Of a stretch of 64,000 nucleotides of DNA, positions 43,158-52,826 are shown one piece after another; positions within the stretch are counted from its first letter, which is position 1, and the number at the start of each line of letters is the position of its first letter. The position numbers were made by a program, and so were the translations under genes. The notes under the pieces are model-generated. The model was not told the DNA's origin and searched no databases. It was given only the letters and a program-made list of their open reading frames with translations. The DNA is from Rhizobium sp. BK196 (GTDB taxonomy: Bacteria; Pseudomonadota; Alphaproteobacteria; Rhizobiales; Rhizobiaceae). The stretch spans positions 496,001 to 560,000 of the forward strand of contig NZ_JACHZB010000002.1 of the NCBI RefSeq assembly GCF_014193255.1. Reading direction: 5' to 3'.

Positions 43158-44320
43158 CTGACGGCCTCGAACCGTTCGACCTTGCCTCGCTGATCACCGC
43201 TCATGACGAAGGCAACTTCGCAGAAGCAGTCGTCCCGCCGATTTTCCAAACCTCGCTTTTCACCTTCTCCGACTACGATGACATGATCGCCTCCTATCGC
43301 GGCGAAAAGGTGCGGCCGATCTATACGCGTGGCCTCAACCCGACCGTGCGTATGTTCGAGGAGATGCTGGCAAAGCTCGAAGGTGCCGAGGATGCTTTGG
43401 GTTTTGCAAGCGGCATGGCGGCAATCTCCTCTGCGGTACTGAGCTTCGTGGAGCCGGGCGACCGCATCGTCGCGGTCAAGCATGTCTATCCCGATGCCTT
43501 CCGCCTGTTCGGCACGATCCTGAAGCGCATGAAGGTCGAGGTGACCTATGTCGACGGCCGTGATGAAGAGGCCATTGCCAAGGCGCTGCCAGGCGCCAAA
43601 GTCTTCTATATGGAGAGCCCGACGAGCTGGGTGATGGAAGCCCATGATGTCGGCGCGCTCGCCGCACTCGCCAAGAACCATGGCGTCGTCACCATGATCG
43701 ACAATAGCTGGGCGAGTCCGTTCTTTCAGCGGCCGGTAACGCTCGGCGTCGACCTCGTCATCCATTCCGCCTCCAAATATCTCGGCGGCCACAGCGATGT
43801 CGTTGCCGGTGTTGTTGCCGGTTCGAAGGAGATGATCGCCCGCATCAAGGCCGAATCCTATCCTTATCTCGGCGGCAAGTTGTCGCCCTTTGACGCTTGG
43901 CTGCTGATCCGCGGCTTGCGGACCCTGCCTTTGCGCATGCGGGCGCATGAGGCGGCGGCCATGACGATCGCGCAGCGCCTGCAGGCGCTCGACGTGGTCG
44001 AGCAGGTCTGCCATCCGGGCCTCGCCAACCGCCTGCCCGCCGGCCTCAACGGCACGTCGGGTCTTTTCTCGTTCATATTCCGCGAAGGAATCGACATCAG
44101 AGCCTTCGCGGACCACCTCAAGCTTTTCAAACTGGGTGTCAGCTGGGGTGGGCATGAAAGCCTGATCGTACCGGGCGAAGTTGTGCTGCAGCAGAAGGCA
44201 CAGCCGAATTCCGCACAAGCTTTCGGCATCAGCCCGCGATCTGTGCGCCTTCACATTGGCCTCGAAGGAACCGAGGCCCTGTGGAGGGATATCGAGGAGG
44301 CGATTGCCGTCGCCTCTTAA
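43154..44320 (+). CDS. Cys/Met-metabolism PLP-dependent enzyme
   Basis: A 388-residue fold-type I PLP enzyme of the cystathionine gamma-synthase/beta-lyase/methionine gamma-lyase family. PLP residues: YTRGLNPT (phosphate and Tyr), D183 in MIDNSWASP, and the Schiff-base K208 in HSASKYLGGHSD. SGMAAIS is the glycine-rich turn. The exact reaction (C-S lyase or synthase) cannot be fixed. It lies between gntR and a sugar-type ABC transporter, so its substrate may be what that transporter imports. Confidence 0.9.
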   Translation: MTDGLEPFDLASLITAHDEGNFAEAVVPPIFQTSLFTFSDYDDMIASYRGEKVRPIYTRGLNPTVRMFEEMLAKLEGAEDALGFASGMAAISSAVLSFVEPGDRIVAVKHVYPDAFRLFGTILKRMKVEVTYVDGRDEEAIAKALPGAKVFYMESPTSWVMEAHDVGALAALAKNHGVVTMIDNSWASPFFQRPVTLGVDLVIHSASKYLGGHSDVVAGVVAGSKEMIARIKAESYPYLGGKLSPFDAWLLIRGLRTLPLRMRAHEAAAMTIAQRLQALDVVEQVCHPGLANRLPAGLNGTSGLFSFIFREGIDIRAFADHLKLFKLGVSWGGHESLIVPGEVVLQQKAQPNSAQAFGISPRSVRLHIGLEGTEALWRDIEEAIAVAS

Positions 44321-44356
44321 CCGAAACCTCACAACAACTACGGAGGGGAACCAAAA

Positions 44357-45616
44357 ATGAAAAAGCTTATTCTTTCAACGCTCTTTGCCACGATGATGGC
44401 GGGTACGGCTTTTGCGGACACGACGCTCAAGCTTGTCGAAGTCATTACCAGCCCGGAGCGCACCGAAACGCTGAAATCGATTGTCGGCAAGTTCGAAGCC
44501 GCCAATCCCGGCACCAAGGTCGACATCATCTCGCTGCCCTGGAACGAAGCCTTCCAGAAGTTCGCGACTATGGTCTCGGCCGGCGATGTGCCCGACGTGA
44601 TGGAAATGCCCGATACCTGGCTGTCGCTCTATGCCAATAACGGCATGCTCGAAAGCCTCGAGCCCTACCTTGCAAAATGGGAGCACACCAAGGAATTGAC
44701 GCCGCGTGCGCTCGAACTCGGCCGCGATGTCAAGAACACGGCATACATGCTGCCTTACGGCTTCTATCTGCGCGCCATGTTCTACAACAAGAAGCTGCTC
44801 GCGGAAGCCGGCGTGAAGGAACCGCCGAAGACCATGGAGGATTTCACCAAGGCCTCTGAAGCCGTCTCCAAATTGCCGGGCAAATACGGCTACTGCATGC
44901 GTGGTGGTCCGGGCGGCCTGAACGGCTGGATGATCTTCGCCGCCTCCATGGCCGGCGACAACAAGTACTTCAAGGAGGATGGCACCTCGACCATGAACAG
45001 CGAAGGCTGGGCAAAGGGCATCGAGTGGATGGTCGACCTCTATAAGAAGGGCTATGCGCCGAAGGACAGCGTCAACTGGGGCTTCAACGAAGTCGTCGCC
45101 GGCTTCTATTCCGGCACCTGCGCCTTCCTCGACCAAGATCCCGACGCGCTGATCGCGATTGCCGAGCGCATGAAGAAGGACGATTTCGGCGTCATTCCGC
45201 TGCCGAAGGGTCCCGCCGGCAAGTCCTATCCGACCATTGGTTACGGCGGCTGGTCGATGTTCACGACGAGCCAGAACAAGGATCTTTCCTGGAAGCTGAT
45301 CGCCACGCTCGAAGGGCCTGAAGGCAATATCGAGTGGAACAAGAAGATCGGCGCCCTGCCGGCCTATACGGCGGCCGAGAAGGATCCGTTCTACGCTGGT
45401 GACCAGTTCAAGGGCTGGTTCGAGGAGCTTGCCGACAAGAATACGGTCCCGACCGTCATGCCGACCTACCTAGAGGAATTCGCCTTCTTCAAGGATTCCA
45501 TGGCGATCAAGACCTCGCAGCAGGCGCTGCTCGGCGACATCTCGGCCAAGGATCTTGCCGATCAGTGGGCCGACTACCTCACCAAGGCGCAACAGAAGTT
45601 CCTCGCTAAGAAGTAA
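44357..45616 (+). CDS. Sugar-type ABC transporter substrate-binding protein
   Basis: A 419-residue CUT1 periplasmic binding protein. Signal peptide MKKLILSTLFATMMAGTAFA (cleavage after AFA, residue 20). The mature protein carries the family's FQKFATMVSAGDVPDVMEMP segment and Trp/Tyr-rich binding-cleft regions (GPGGLNGWMIFAAS, IGYGGWSMFTTS). The ribosome-binding site is GGAGGGGAA. A 10-bp hairpin follows the stop before the first permease. Confidence 0.93.
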   Translation: MKKLILSTLFATMMAGTAFADTTLKLVEVITSPERTETLKSIVGKFEAANPGTKVDIISLPWNEAFQKFATMVSAGDVPDVMEMPDTWLSLYANNGMLESLEPYLAKWEHTKELTPRALELGRDVKNTAYMLPYGFYLRAMFYNKKLLAEAGVKEPPKTMEDFTKASEAVSKLPGKYGYCMRGGPGGLNGWMIFAASMAGDNKYFKEDGTSTMNSEGWAKGIEWMVDLYKKGYAPKDSVNWGFNEVVAGFYSGTCAFLDQDPDALIAIAERMKKDDFGVIPLPKGPAGKSYPTIGYGGWSMFTTSQNKDLSWKLIATLEGPEGNIEWNKKIGALPAYTAAEKDPFYAGDQFKGWFEELADKNTVPTVMPTYLEEFAFFKDSMAIKTSQQALLGDISAKDLADQWADYLTKAQQKFLAKK

Positions 45617-45631
45617 GGCCAAAATCGCAAA

Positions 45632-45656
45632 CGGCGGCGGAGATCTTCCGCCGCCG
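45632..45656 (+). other. Hairpin between binding-protein and permease genes
   Basis: CGGCGGCGGA (45632-45641), GATCT loop, TCCGCCGCCG (45647-45656): a perfect 10-bp GC-rich stem without a T run, 16 bp after the binding-protein stop. It probably stabilises the upstream mRNA rather than terminating. Confidence 0.6.
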
Positions 45657-45710
45657 CTCATGCAACGACAGACGGCGCGCAGAAGTGCCGCAAGGGGAAG
45701 TATCGGGTAA

Positions 45711-46646
45711 ATGACTATCACCGCCGACACGCTCGAGATGCGCCACGACCGCCGGCCATGGCTGCGCCGCCTGGCCGATGCCTCGGAGCCTTATCTCTAT
45801 AGCGCGCCCTCGTTGATCCTGATCATTGCGGTCATGCTGGTCCCGCTGGTGGTCGGCGTTTCCTATGCCTTCCGCGATATCCAGCTTCTCAATCCTTTTT
45901 CCGGTGGCTTCGTCGGGATCGAGCATTTCCGCGAGCTTGCACAGGACAAGGCCTTCTATGGCGCGCTGAAGAATACGCTCTGGTGGACCGGCGCTTCCGT
46001 CATCCTGCAATTCATCTTCGGCCTGATCCTCGCCCTCCTGCTCGACAAGCCGTTCTGGGGCAGGGGTGTGATCCAGGCGCTCGTTTTCCTGCCTTGGGCC
46101 GTACCGTCATTCCTTGCCGGCCTAAACTGGGCCTGGCTTTTCAATCCGGTCATCGGGCCGATCCCGCACTGGCTCTTTGGGCTCGGGCTGATGAGTGAGC
46201 CGGGCAATATTCTCTCCGATCCGCAATATGCGATGTGGGGCCCGATCATCGCCAATGTCTGGTGGGGTATTCCCTTCTTTGCCATCACGCTGCTTGCAGC
46301 CCTGCAGGCGATCCCGCGCGATCTTTATGAAGCGGCCTCGATCGATGGCGCCGGCTGGTTCCAGCGCTTCTGGTCGATCACCTTGCCGTTTCTGGCGCCG
46401 ACCATTGCCATTACCGTCATGCTGCGCACCGTCTGGATTTCGAATTTCGCCGATCTCATCGTCGTCATGACCGGCGGCGGCCCGGCGGACAGGACGCAGA
46501 TTGTCGCGAGCTACATCTTCACCCAGGCCTTCAAGCGGCTCGATTTCGGCTATGCCTCGGCGATTGCGCTGGTGCTGCTGGTCCTGCTTCTCGCCTATTC
46601 CATGCTGATCATCCTGCTGCGGCAGAGCCTGCTGTCCAAGGATTGA
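45711..46646 (+). CDS. Sugar-type ABC transporter permease (MalF-like)
   Basis: A 311-residue CUT1 permease with six helices. The EAA motif is YEAASIDGAGWFQRFWSITLPFL, followed by NFADLIVVMTGGGPADRTQIVASYIF, diagnostic for the MalF-type subunit. Its stop is 3 bp from the next permease ATG. Confidence 0.93.
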   Translation: MTITADTLEMRHDRRPWLRRLADASEPYLYSAPSLILIIAVMLVPLVVGVSYAFRDIQLLNPFSGGFVGIEHFRELAQDKAFYGALKNTLWWTGASVILQFIFGLILALLLDKPFWGRGVIQALVFLPWAVPSFLAGLNWAWLFNPVIGPIPHWLFGLGLMSEPGNILSDPQYAMWGPIIANVWWGIPFFAITLLAALQAIPRDLYEAASIDGAGWFQRFWSITLPFLAPTIAITVMLRTVWISNFADLIVVMTGGGPADRTQIVASYIFTQAFKRLDFGYASAIALVLLVLLLAYSMLIILLRQSLLSKD

Positions 46647-46649
46647 GCC

Positions 46650-47480
46650 ATGAGACGAACCATTCTCCCCGTCATCGCGCATCGTCTGGCGATCCTCGTC
46701 TATGTCGTCTTCGCGCTTTTCCCGCTCTTTTGGCTCTTGAAGGTCTCGGTAACGCCGAATGACCTGCTCTATACCGAGGGTGTTCGCATGTGGCCGTCGC
46801 GGACCACTTGGGAGCACTATAGTTTCGTGCTGCAGCACAGCGCCTTCCCGACCTTCTTCAAGAACAGCGTCATCGTTTCCGCCTCAACCGCGGTAGCGGT
46901 GACGATCTGCGCGTCGCTGTCGGGTTATGCGCTGTCGCGTTTCAATTTCCGTGCAAAATACTGGATCGTGGCGCTGATGCTGCTGACGCAGATGTTTCCG
47001 CTCGTCATGCTGGTGGCGCCGATCTTCAAGATCTTGTCGCCGCTGCATCTTACGAACAGCCTGACCGGCCTCGTCATTGTCTACACCGCCTTCAACGTGC
47101 CCTTCGCGACCTTCCTGATGCAGTCCTTCTTCGACGGCATTCCGAAGGATCTCGAAGAGGCGGCCATGATTGATGGGGCCACCCAATTCATGGCCTTCCG
47201 GCAAATCATCCTGCCGCTGACCTTGCCCGGCATCGCGGCAACCCTCGGCTTCGTTTTCACCGCGGCGTGGAGCGAGCTGCTTTTCGCACTGATGCTGATC
47301 AACGGCAATGACGCGGCGACCTTCCCGGTCGGTCTTCTCACCTTCGTTTCGAAATTCTCCGTAGATTTCGGGCAGATGATGGCTGCAGGCATCATGGCGC
47401 TCATTCCGGCCGGCCTCTTCTTCCTGCTCATCCAGCGTTATCTCGTCCAGGGCCTGACGGCCGGCGCGGTCAAGGGTTAG
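46650..47480 (+). CDS. Sugar-type ABC transporter permease (MalG-like)
   Basis: A 276-residue CUT1 permease with six helices. The EAA motif is EEAAMIDGATQFMAFRQIILPL, and the C-terminus ends in LLIQRYLVQGLTAGAVKG, as in other MalG-type subunits. The ATPase gene begins 4 bp later. Confidence 0.93.
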   Translation: MRRTILPVIAHRLAILVYVVFALFPLFWLLKVSVTPNDLLYTEGVRMWPSRTTWEHYSFVLQHSAFPTFFKNSVIVSASTAVAVTICASLSGYALSRFNFRAKYWIVALMLLTQMFPLVMLVAPIFKILSPLHLTNSLTGLVIVYTAFNVPFATFLMQSFFDGIPKDLEEAAMIDGATQFMAFRQIILPLTLPGIAATLGFVFTAAWSELLFALMLINGNDAATFPVGLLTFVSKFSVDFGQMMAAGIMALIPAGLFFLLIQRYLVQGLTAGAVKG

Positions 47481-47484
47481 TCAC

Positions 47485-48543
47485 ATGGCATCGATCGACA
47501 TCAAGAATATCAAGAAATCCTACGGTCATTTCCCGGTGCTGCATGGCGTCGATCTGGAGATCAAGGACGGCGAATTCGTCGTCCTCGTCGGCCCGTCCGG
47601 TTGCGGCAAGTCTACGCTGCTGCGCATGATCGCGGGCCTGGAAGACGTGACGGGCGGCGAGATCCGCATCGCCGGCAATCGCGTCAACGAGCTGCATCCG
47701 AAGGACCGCGACATCGCCATGGTGTTCCAATCCTACGCGCTCTATCCACATATGAATGTCGCCGGCAATATGAGCTACAGCCTGAAGCTCAGAAAGACGG
47801 CGAAGGAAAAGATCGCCAGCGCGGTGGCCAGCGCCGCGACGAAGCTCGGCCTCGATCCGTTGCTGGAGCGCCGGCCGAAGGCACTCTCGGGCGGTCAGCG
47901 GCAGCGCGTCGCCATGGGCCGCGCCATCGTGCGCCAGCCGAAAGCCTTCCTGTTTGACGAGCCGCTGTCGAACCTCGATGCGCGCCTGCGCGAGCAGATG
48001 CGCGCCGAGATCAAGAAACTGCATGGCGACCTCAAGGCGACCTCGATCTACGTAACCCACGACCAGATCGAGGCGATGACGCTGGCGGACCGGATCGTCG
48101 CCATGCATGGCGGGGTCGTGCAGCAGGTCGGCAGCCCCTTGGAACTTTATGACCGCCCCGCCAATCTCTTCGTGGCGGGTTTCATCGGCTCGCCAGGCAT
48201 GAACTTCCTCGATGCGAGCTATGAGCCAGGCGGCGTGAAGCTGAAGGACGGCACGATCGTGCCACTCGACACATCATTGTCTTTATCGACAGGCGAAAAG
48301 GTGACCCTCGGCATCCGGCCCGAACATGTCGTGATGACGAACGATGGGGTCGGGATTGCCGCCGATGTCGAACTCGTCGAACCGACAGGCTTCGGCATAA
48401 TCCTGCATCTCTCTCTGCACGGCCTGCCGTTCAAGATCTTCACGCTTGATCGTGATGCGCTGAGCGCGGGACCGACGGTCAATGTCGCTTTTCCGGCCAA
48501 ACACCTGCATGTGTTCAATGGTGAAGGCAATCGCATCGATTGA
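47485..48543 (+). CDS. Sugar-type ABC transporter ATPase (UgpC/MsmK type)
   Basis: A 352-residue CUT1 ATPase with Walker A GPSGCGKST, Q-loop FQSYALYPH, signature LSGGQRQR, Walker B FLFDEPLSNLD, H-switch YVTHDQIEAM and a C-terminal OB-fold domain (about 235-352). It is the last gene of the gntR operon. It is close to the ATPase of the other CUT1 operon in this window, so the two ATPases might be partly exchangeable (inference). Confidence 0.94.
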   Translation: MASIDIKNIKKSYGHFPVLHGVDLEIKDGEFVVLVGPSGCGKSTLLRMIAGLEDVTGGEIRIAGNRVNELHPKDRDIAMVFQSYALYPHMNVAGNMSYSLKLRKTAKEKIASAVASAATKLGLDPLLERRPKALSGGQRQRVAMGRAIVRQPKAFLFDEPLSNLDARLREQMRAEIKKLHGDLKATSIYVTHDQIEAMTLADRIVAMHGGVVQQVGSPLELYDRPANLFVAGFIGSPGMNFLDASYEPGGVKLKDGTIVPLDTSLSLSTGEKVTLGIRPEHVVMTNDGVGIAADVELVEPTGFGIILHLSLHGLPFKIFTLDRDALSAGPTVNVAFPAKHLHVFNGEGNRID

Positions 48544-48669
48544 GCCGGCAAAGGCGATAGCCCGGCTCGGGGCGGATGCGATGCAATCCGTCACAAGCGG
48601 AAAAGACCTTTCATCACAGGGCCTCCGATGGCTATATGATCGAACGTTGATCATGCTGGAATGGATATT

Positions 48670-49902
48670 ATGACAGACACTGTTCTCGACCGTTTTCTCC
48701 GCTACGTCGTCATCGACACCCAATCCGATCCCGCCTCATCCACGCAGCCGACCACCGAAAAACAGAAGGATCTCGGCCAGGTTCTGGTCGCCGAGCTCCT
48801 GGAGATCGGCCTTTCGGATGCTCATCTCGATGAGCATGGTTATGTTTATGCGACGATTCCGGCCAATACCGACAAGAGCGTGCCGGTCATCTGCTTCTGC
48901 TCGCACATGGACACTGCGCCTGACTTCACCGGCAAGAACGTCAAGCCGCAGATGGTGAAGGCTTATGCGGGCGGGGATATCCAGCTTCCCGGTGATCCGA
49001 GCCGGGTGATCCGCGTGTCGGAACATCCCGAGCTGAAAAACCAGATCGGCAACGATATCGTTACCACCGATGGGACGACCTTGCTCGGCGCCGACGACAA
49101 GGCTGGCCTGGCAGAAATCATGACTGCGGCCCAGGTCCTCGTCGACAATCGTGAGATCAAACACGGGCCGATCAAGATCCTGTTCACGCCGGACGAAGAA
49201 GTCGGTCGTGGGGTCAACAAGGTCGACCTGGAGAAGCTCGGCGCGGATTTCGCCTATACGATGGACGGCGAAACCGCCGGCCATATCGAGGACGAGACCT
49301 TTTCGGCAGATAGCGTCGATATTGTTATCACAGGCGTAGCAATCCATCCGGGTTTTGCCAAGGACCGGATGGAAAACGCCATCAAGATCGCCGGCGCGAT
49401 CATCGACCGGCTACCGAAGGAGATCGCGCCGGAGGCGACGGAGGGAAGGCACGGATTCATTCATCCTACAGGAGTGGCCGGCTCGATGGAAAAGACCGCA
49501 ATCAGCCTTATCATCCGCGATTTCACAAACGAGGGTCTGACCGAAAAGGAGGCCATGCTCGAAGCGATCGTCAAGGATGTGATGAAAGCTTATCCGGGCT
49601 CGACCTATGATTTCGACGTGAAGGAACAGTACCGCAATATGAAGGTGGTGCTCGACCGTCATCCCGAGATCGTCGAGAACGCAGTCGAGGCGGTGCGCCG
49701 GGCGGGTATGACGCCGGTGCGCGGCAGCATCCGCGGCGGCACCGACGGCTCGCGTCTTTCCTTCATGGGCCTGCCGTGTCCCAACATTTTCGCTGGCGGT
49801 CACGCTTTCCACTCGCCACTCGAATGGATCAGCCGCCAGGATATGGAAAAGGCTGTCAGAACGATCGTGGAGCTTGCGAAGGTCTGGGAAGAGCGCGCCT
49901 AG
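48670..49902 (+). CDS. pepT: Peptidase T
   Basis: A 410-residue M20 tripeptidase that removes the N-terminal residue of tripeptides. The metal-binding features are all present: CSHMDTAPD (His/Asp), GADDKAGLAEI (bridging Asp), TPDEEVGRG (Glu pair), MDGE and a C-terminal His in GGHAFHSPLEW. ATG 48670 (MTDTVLDRFLRY) matches the family start better than ATG 48661. It follows the ABC operon by 126 bp; whether it has its own promoter is unclear. Confidence 0.94.
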   Translation: MTDTVLDRFLRYVVIDTQSDPASSTQPTTEKQKDLGQVLVAELLEIGLSDAHLDEHGYVYATIPANTDKSVPVICFCSHMDTAPDFTGKNVKPQMVKAYAGGDIQLPGDPSRVIRVSEHPELKNQIGNDIVTTDGTTLLGADDKAGLAEIMTAAQVLVDNREIKHGPIKILFTPDEEVGRGVNKVDLEKLGADFAYTMDGETAGHIEDETFSADSVDIVITGVAIHPGFAKDRMENAIKIAGAIIDRLPKEIAPEATEGRHGFIHPTGVAGSMEKTAISLIIRDFTNEGLTEKEAMLEAIVKDVMKAYPGSTYDFDVKEQYRNMKVVLDRHPEIVENAVEAVRRAGMTPVRGSIRGGTDGSRLSFMGLPCPNIFAGGHAFHSPLEWISRQDMEKAVRTIVELAKVWEERA

Positions 49903-49919
49903 CGCTCCTCCCTCCAGGA

Positions 49920-50729
49920 TCAGCCGCCGTCTGCCGGAATGCTTGGCCGCAACATCACGCTGTCATAGGCAGGGCGCGGTGTTGGGATGGCGATCGGTGT
50001 GCCGGGTTCAGGCTCGATTGCCGTCGCCGCTGCGGGCATCGGCATCGGGTTGATGCTTGCCGTCGCCGCTGGGTCGGGAGATGGGATAGGTACCGGAACC
50101 TCCGACGGAATCAGCATCTCGAACTGTGGCGGCAGCATGCTCTCGCCGGGGACATAGTTCATTGCGACTTCGTAGGACGGCAGTGGTGGCGGCGTTTCGA
50201 GCGTGCCATTTTCGTCGCGCTTTTCGTAGAAGGCGTTGCCGCCCGCTACCGTCACATAGTGCATGTTATTGTAGGGAAATTTCAATCCCGCGGTGTGGAA
50301 GAACATCGCATCTCCCACGGCTGGATGACGCTCGCCCTTCAGGACCGCATCAGCCGCTGTCGTAAGTTCAGGTTCGGCCTGCGGCTTGACCTCGCGGGTC
50401 ATGACGCCTGGCGCAAACTGCTTCTTCTGGGCCACGACGCCGCAGATGGAGTCGGCATAGGCGCCGGAGGTCAGCCTGTTCATGATCACACTGCCGACGG
50501 CCAGATAGCCAGCCTCGTCCGAATGCTGCGATTCGAAATACATCGCTCGCTTGAGGCAGTCGCGATCCTTGGTGGTATAATTGAAAGTGACTTTTGCCGA
50601 CTGAGCCTGTTTCTGCTTGGCTTTGACCGGCGCTGCCGCCGGTTTCGGTGTGGTTGTGCAGCTTGCGGCTGCTAGTCCTACGAATAAAATCCCAACCAGG
50701 GATTTTCCAAAGGAAATCTCCGCCCTCAA
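49920..50729 (-). CDS. SleB-family cell-wall hydrolase lipoprotein
   Basis: A 269-residue protein: a lipoprotein-like signal (LVGILFVGLAAASC, lipobox-like A-A-S-C), a short Lys/Gln linker, and a SleB/hydrolase_2 domain (about 50-180) with CLKRAMYFESQHSDEAGYLAVG and VIMNRLTSGAYADSICGVV. A long Pro-rich tail follows (PIPSPDPAATASINPMPMPA). It should cleave peptidoglycan between sugars in the periplasm or at the outer membrane. The start is TTG 50729, supported by AGGAGG 9 bp upstream; no ATG precedes the conserved region. Confidence 0.85.
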   Translation of the reverse strand: MRAEISFGKSLVGILFVGLAAASCTTTPKPAAAPVKAKQKQAQSAKVTFNYTTKDRDCLKRAMYFESQHSDEAGYLAVGSVIMNRLTSGAYADSICGVVAQKKQFAPGVMTREVKPQAEPELTTAADAVLKGERHPAVGDAMFFHTAGLKFPYNNMHYVTVAGGNAFYEKRDENGTLETPPPLPSYEVAMNYVPGESMLPPQFEMLIPSEVPVPIPSPDPAATASINPMPMPAAATAIEPEPGTPIAIPTPRPAYDSVMLRPSIPADGG

Positions 50730-50839
50730 CGCCAGGTGCCTCCTATTGGAATTAGTCCAGCCCTTTTCGATTCAGCGAAAACGTTTTACCCGGCATGTGA
50801 CAAAAATACAAACAACCGGAGATAACAAAAATAACAAAG

Positions 50840-50872
50840 GGTTCCCGCTGAAATACGATTCTGGCGGGAACC
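50840..50872 (-). terminator. Rho-independent terminator after cysA
   Basis: GGTTCCCGC (50840-50848) and GCGGGAACC (50864-50872) form a 9-bp stem with a 15-nt loop. On the reverse strand the stem is followed by CTTTGTTATTTTTG. It lies 16 bp after the cysA stop and should end the sulfate operon transcript. Confidence 0.65.
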
Positions 50873-50887
50873 GGTATTGCGGCGATA

Positions 50888-51928
50888 TCAATTCCGGAAG
50901 AGCTTCCAGCGAGTCGGCTTGAAGGCGACGCGTAAGCGATCCAACCTGTCGGCTTCGCTCGGCGGAAGTTCGATTTCGATATGCGGCCGCTCCTTACCGA
51001 TATCGAGTTCGATATGGCGAGTGCCAGCGACGCGCCGGCTTGCGATCGGTTGGCCGGCAATGCAGTTTTCGGCGGATTCGCAAAGCCGGACATCGTGCGG
51101 GCGGAAATAGAGCTGCGCAGCGCCATCAGCTTCGCCCTCGGCGTTGAGACCGAGCGAACGGCCTTCGAAGCGGATATCGCCGCCGGCGACCTCCACCTGC
51201 AGGCAGTTGGACTGGCCTACGAAGCCGAAGACGAAAGGTGAATTGGGGCTGTCGTAGACCTGATCCGGCGTGCCAACTTGCTCAATCGCACCCTGGCTCA
51301 TGACGACGACGCGGTCGGCGAGCTCCATCGCTTCGTCCTGATCGTGGGTGACGAAGACGGTGGTGTGGCCGGTGCGATCATGGATTTCGCGCAGCCATTT
51401 GCGCAGGTCTTTGCGCACCTGCGCATCGAGCGCGCCGAAGGGCTCATCGAGCAGCAGGACATTCGGCTCCACGGCCATGGCGCGGGCCAGCGCCACGCGC
51501 TGGCGCTGGCCTCCAGAAAGCTGCGCTGGATAGCGTTTTTCAAGGCCTGAAAGCTGTACGAGATCGAGCAGTTCCAGCGCCCGTTTGCGAATCTCTGCCT
51601 TCGGCGGACGGCGCGATGCACTGCGCACCTTCAGGCCGAAGGAGACGTTGTCGAGCACCGTCATATGGCGGAAAAGCGCATAGTGCTGGAACACGAAGCC
51701 GATATTGCGTTGCTGGACTGTCTTTCTCGATGCATCTTCGTCGCCGAAGAAAATCAGACCATCGGTCGGGCTTTCGAGGCCGGCGATGAGGCGCAGCAGC
51801 GTGGTCTTGCCAGAGCCTGAGGGGCCGAGCAGTGCGATCAGTTCTCCCGAGCGGATGTCGAGCGAGACATCGTGCAGCGCCGGAAAGCGATCGAATTCCT
51901 TGCGTAGGTTTTGGACGCGTACTTCCAT
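50888..51928 (-). CDS. cysA: Sulfate/thiosulfate ABC transporter ATPase CysA
   Basis: A 346-residue ATPase of the sulfate importer. Walker A GPSGSGKTT, Q-loop FQHYALFRHMTV, signature LSGGQRQR, Walker B VLLLDEPFGALD, H-switch VTHDQDEAM, and the CysA-type C-terminal TOBE domain containing YFRPHDVRLCES. FQHYALFRHM is the specific signature of CysA over other ABC ATPases. Last gene of sbp-cysT-cysW-cysA. Confidence 0.95.
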   Translation of the reverse strand: MEVRVQNLRKEFDRFPALHDVSLDIRSGELIALLGPSGSGKTTLLRLIAGLESPTDGLIFFGDEDASRKTVQQRNIGFVFQHYALFRHMTVLDNVSFGLKVRSASRRPPKAEIRKRALELLDLVQLSGLEKRYPAQLSGGQRQRVALARAMAVEPNVLLLDEPFGALDAQVRKDLRKWLREIHDRTGHTTVFVTHDQDEAMELADRVVVMSQGAIEQVGTPDQVYDSPNSPFVFGFVGQSNCLQVEVAGGDIRFEGRSLGLNAEGEADGAAQLYFRPHDVRLCESAENCIAGQPIASRRVAGTRHIELDIGKERPHIEIELPPSEADRLDRLRVAFKPTRWKLFRN

Positions 51929-51938
51929 GCTAGTTCCT

Positions 51939-52826
51939 TCAGTGCCGCCGGCTGGCGGCGATTTCCGCGCTATAGCGCATTTCCAGTAGCGTCTTCAAAA
52001 CAAGCGTGACGAGGGCAAGCAAGGCCAGAAGCGAAGCGACCGCAAAGGCTCCGGTGAAGTTATATTCGTTGTAGAGGATTTCCACCTGCAACGGCATCGT
52101 GTTGGTTTGCCCGCGAATATGGCCTGATACAACCGACACGGCGCCGAACTCACCCATGGCGCGGGCGTTGCAGAGCAGCACTCCATAGAGCAGGCCCCAT
52201 TTGATGTTCGGCAGCGTGACGTGCCAGAAGGCCTGCCAGCCGCTTGCGCCAAGCGAAAGGGCTGCCTCTTCATCCTGCGTTCCCTGTTCCTGCATGAGCG
52301 GAATGAGCTCACGTGCAACGAAGGGGAAAGTGACGAACATGGTGGCGAGGATCAGCCCCGGCGCTGCAAACAGGATCTTGATGTCATTGGCACTCAGCCA
52401 TTGGCCGAGCCAGGTGTTGGCGCCGAAGAGCAGCACGAAGACCAGGCCCGAGATAACAGGTGAGACCGAGAAGGGCAGGTCGATCAGCGTGGTCAGGAAC
52501 GCCTTGCCTTTGAATTCGAACTTGGCGATCGCCCAGGCAGCGGCGATGCCGAAGACGAGGTTCAGCGGCACGCTGACGCCGGCGACGATCAGCGTCAGGC
52601 GGATCGCCGAGAAGGTTTCGGCGTCCTGAAGGGCTGTGAAGAAAGCGCCGGCACCTTTGCGGAAGGCCTCGACGAAGACGGCCGCAAGCGGCAGGAGCAG
52701 GATCAAGAGCAGGAAGACGAGCGCGACGACGACCAGCGTGATACGGGCGACCTTGCTTTCGGTGACAGCCGAATGAACCTTGTGCGGCTCTGCGGTCGAA
52801 ACGGTTGCGGTAGCATTAGACGCCAT
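51939..52826 (-). CDS. cysW: Sulfate ABC transporter permease CysW
   Basis: A 295-residue inner-membrane permease with six helices. The EAA motif is [23 protein letters not shown], followed by the conserved [33 protein letters not shown] region that defines CysW. ATG 52826 overlaps the cysT reading frame by 11 bp, showing translational coupling. Confidence 0.95.
   Translation of the reverse strand: MASNATATVSTAEPHKVHSAVTESKVARITLVVVALVFLLLILLLPLAAVFVEAFRKGAGAFFTALQDAETFSAIRLTLIVAGVSVPLNLVFGIAAAWAIAKFEFKGKAFLTTLIDLPFSVSPVISGLVFVLLFGANTWLGQWLSANDIKILFAAPGLILATMFVTFPFVARELIPLMQEQGTQDEEAALSLGASGWQAFWHVTLPNIKWGLLYGVLLCNARAMGEFGAVSVVSGHIRGQTNTMPLQVEILYNEYNFTGAFAVASLLALLALVTLVLKTLLEMRYSAEIAASRRH

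Noticed and set aside
42926..44332. 468-codon reverse-strand frame over the PLP enzyme gene
   Set aside because: Shadow of the PLP enzyme, which has intact K208 and D183.
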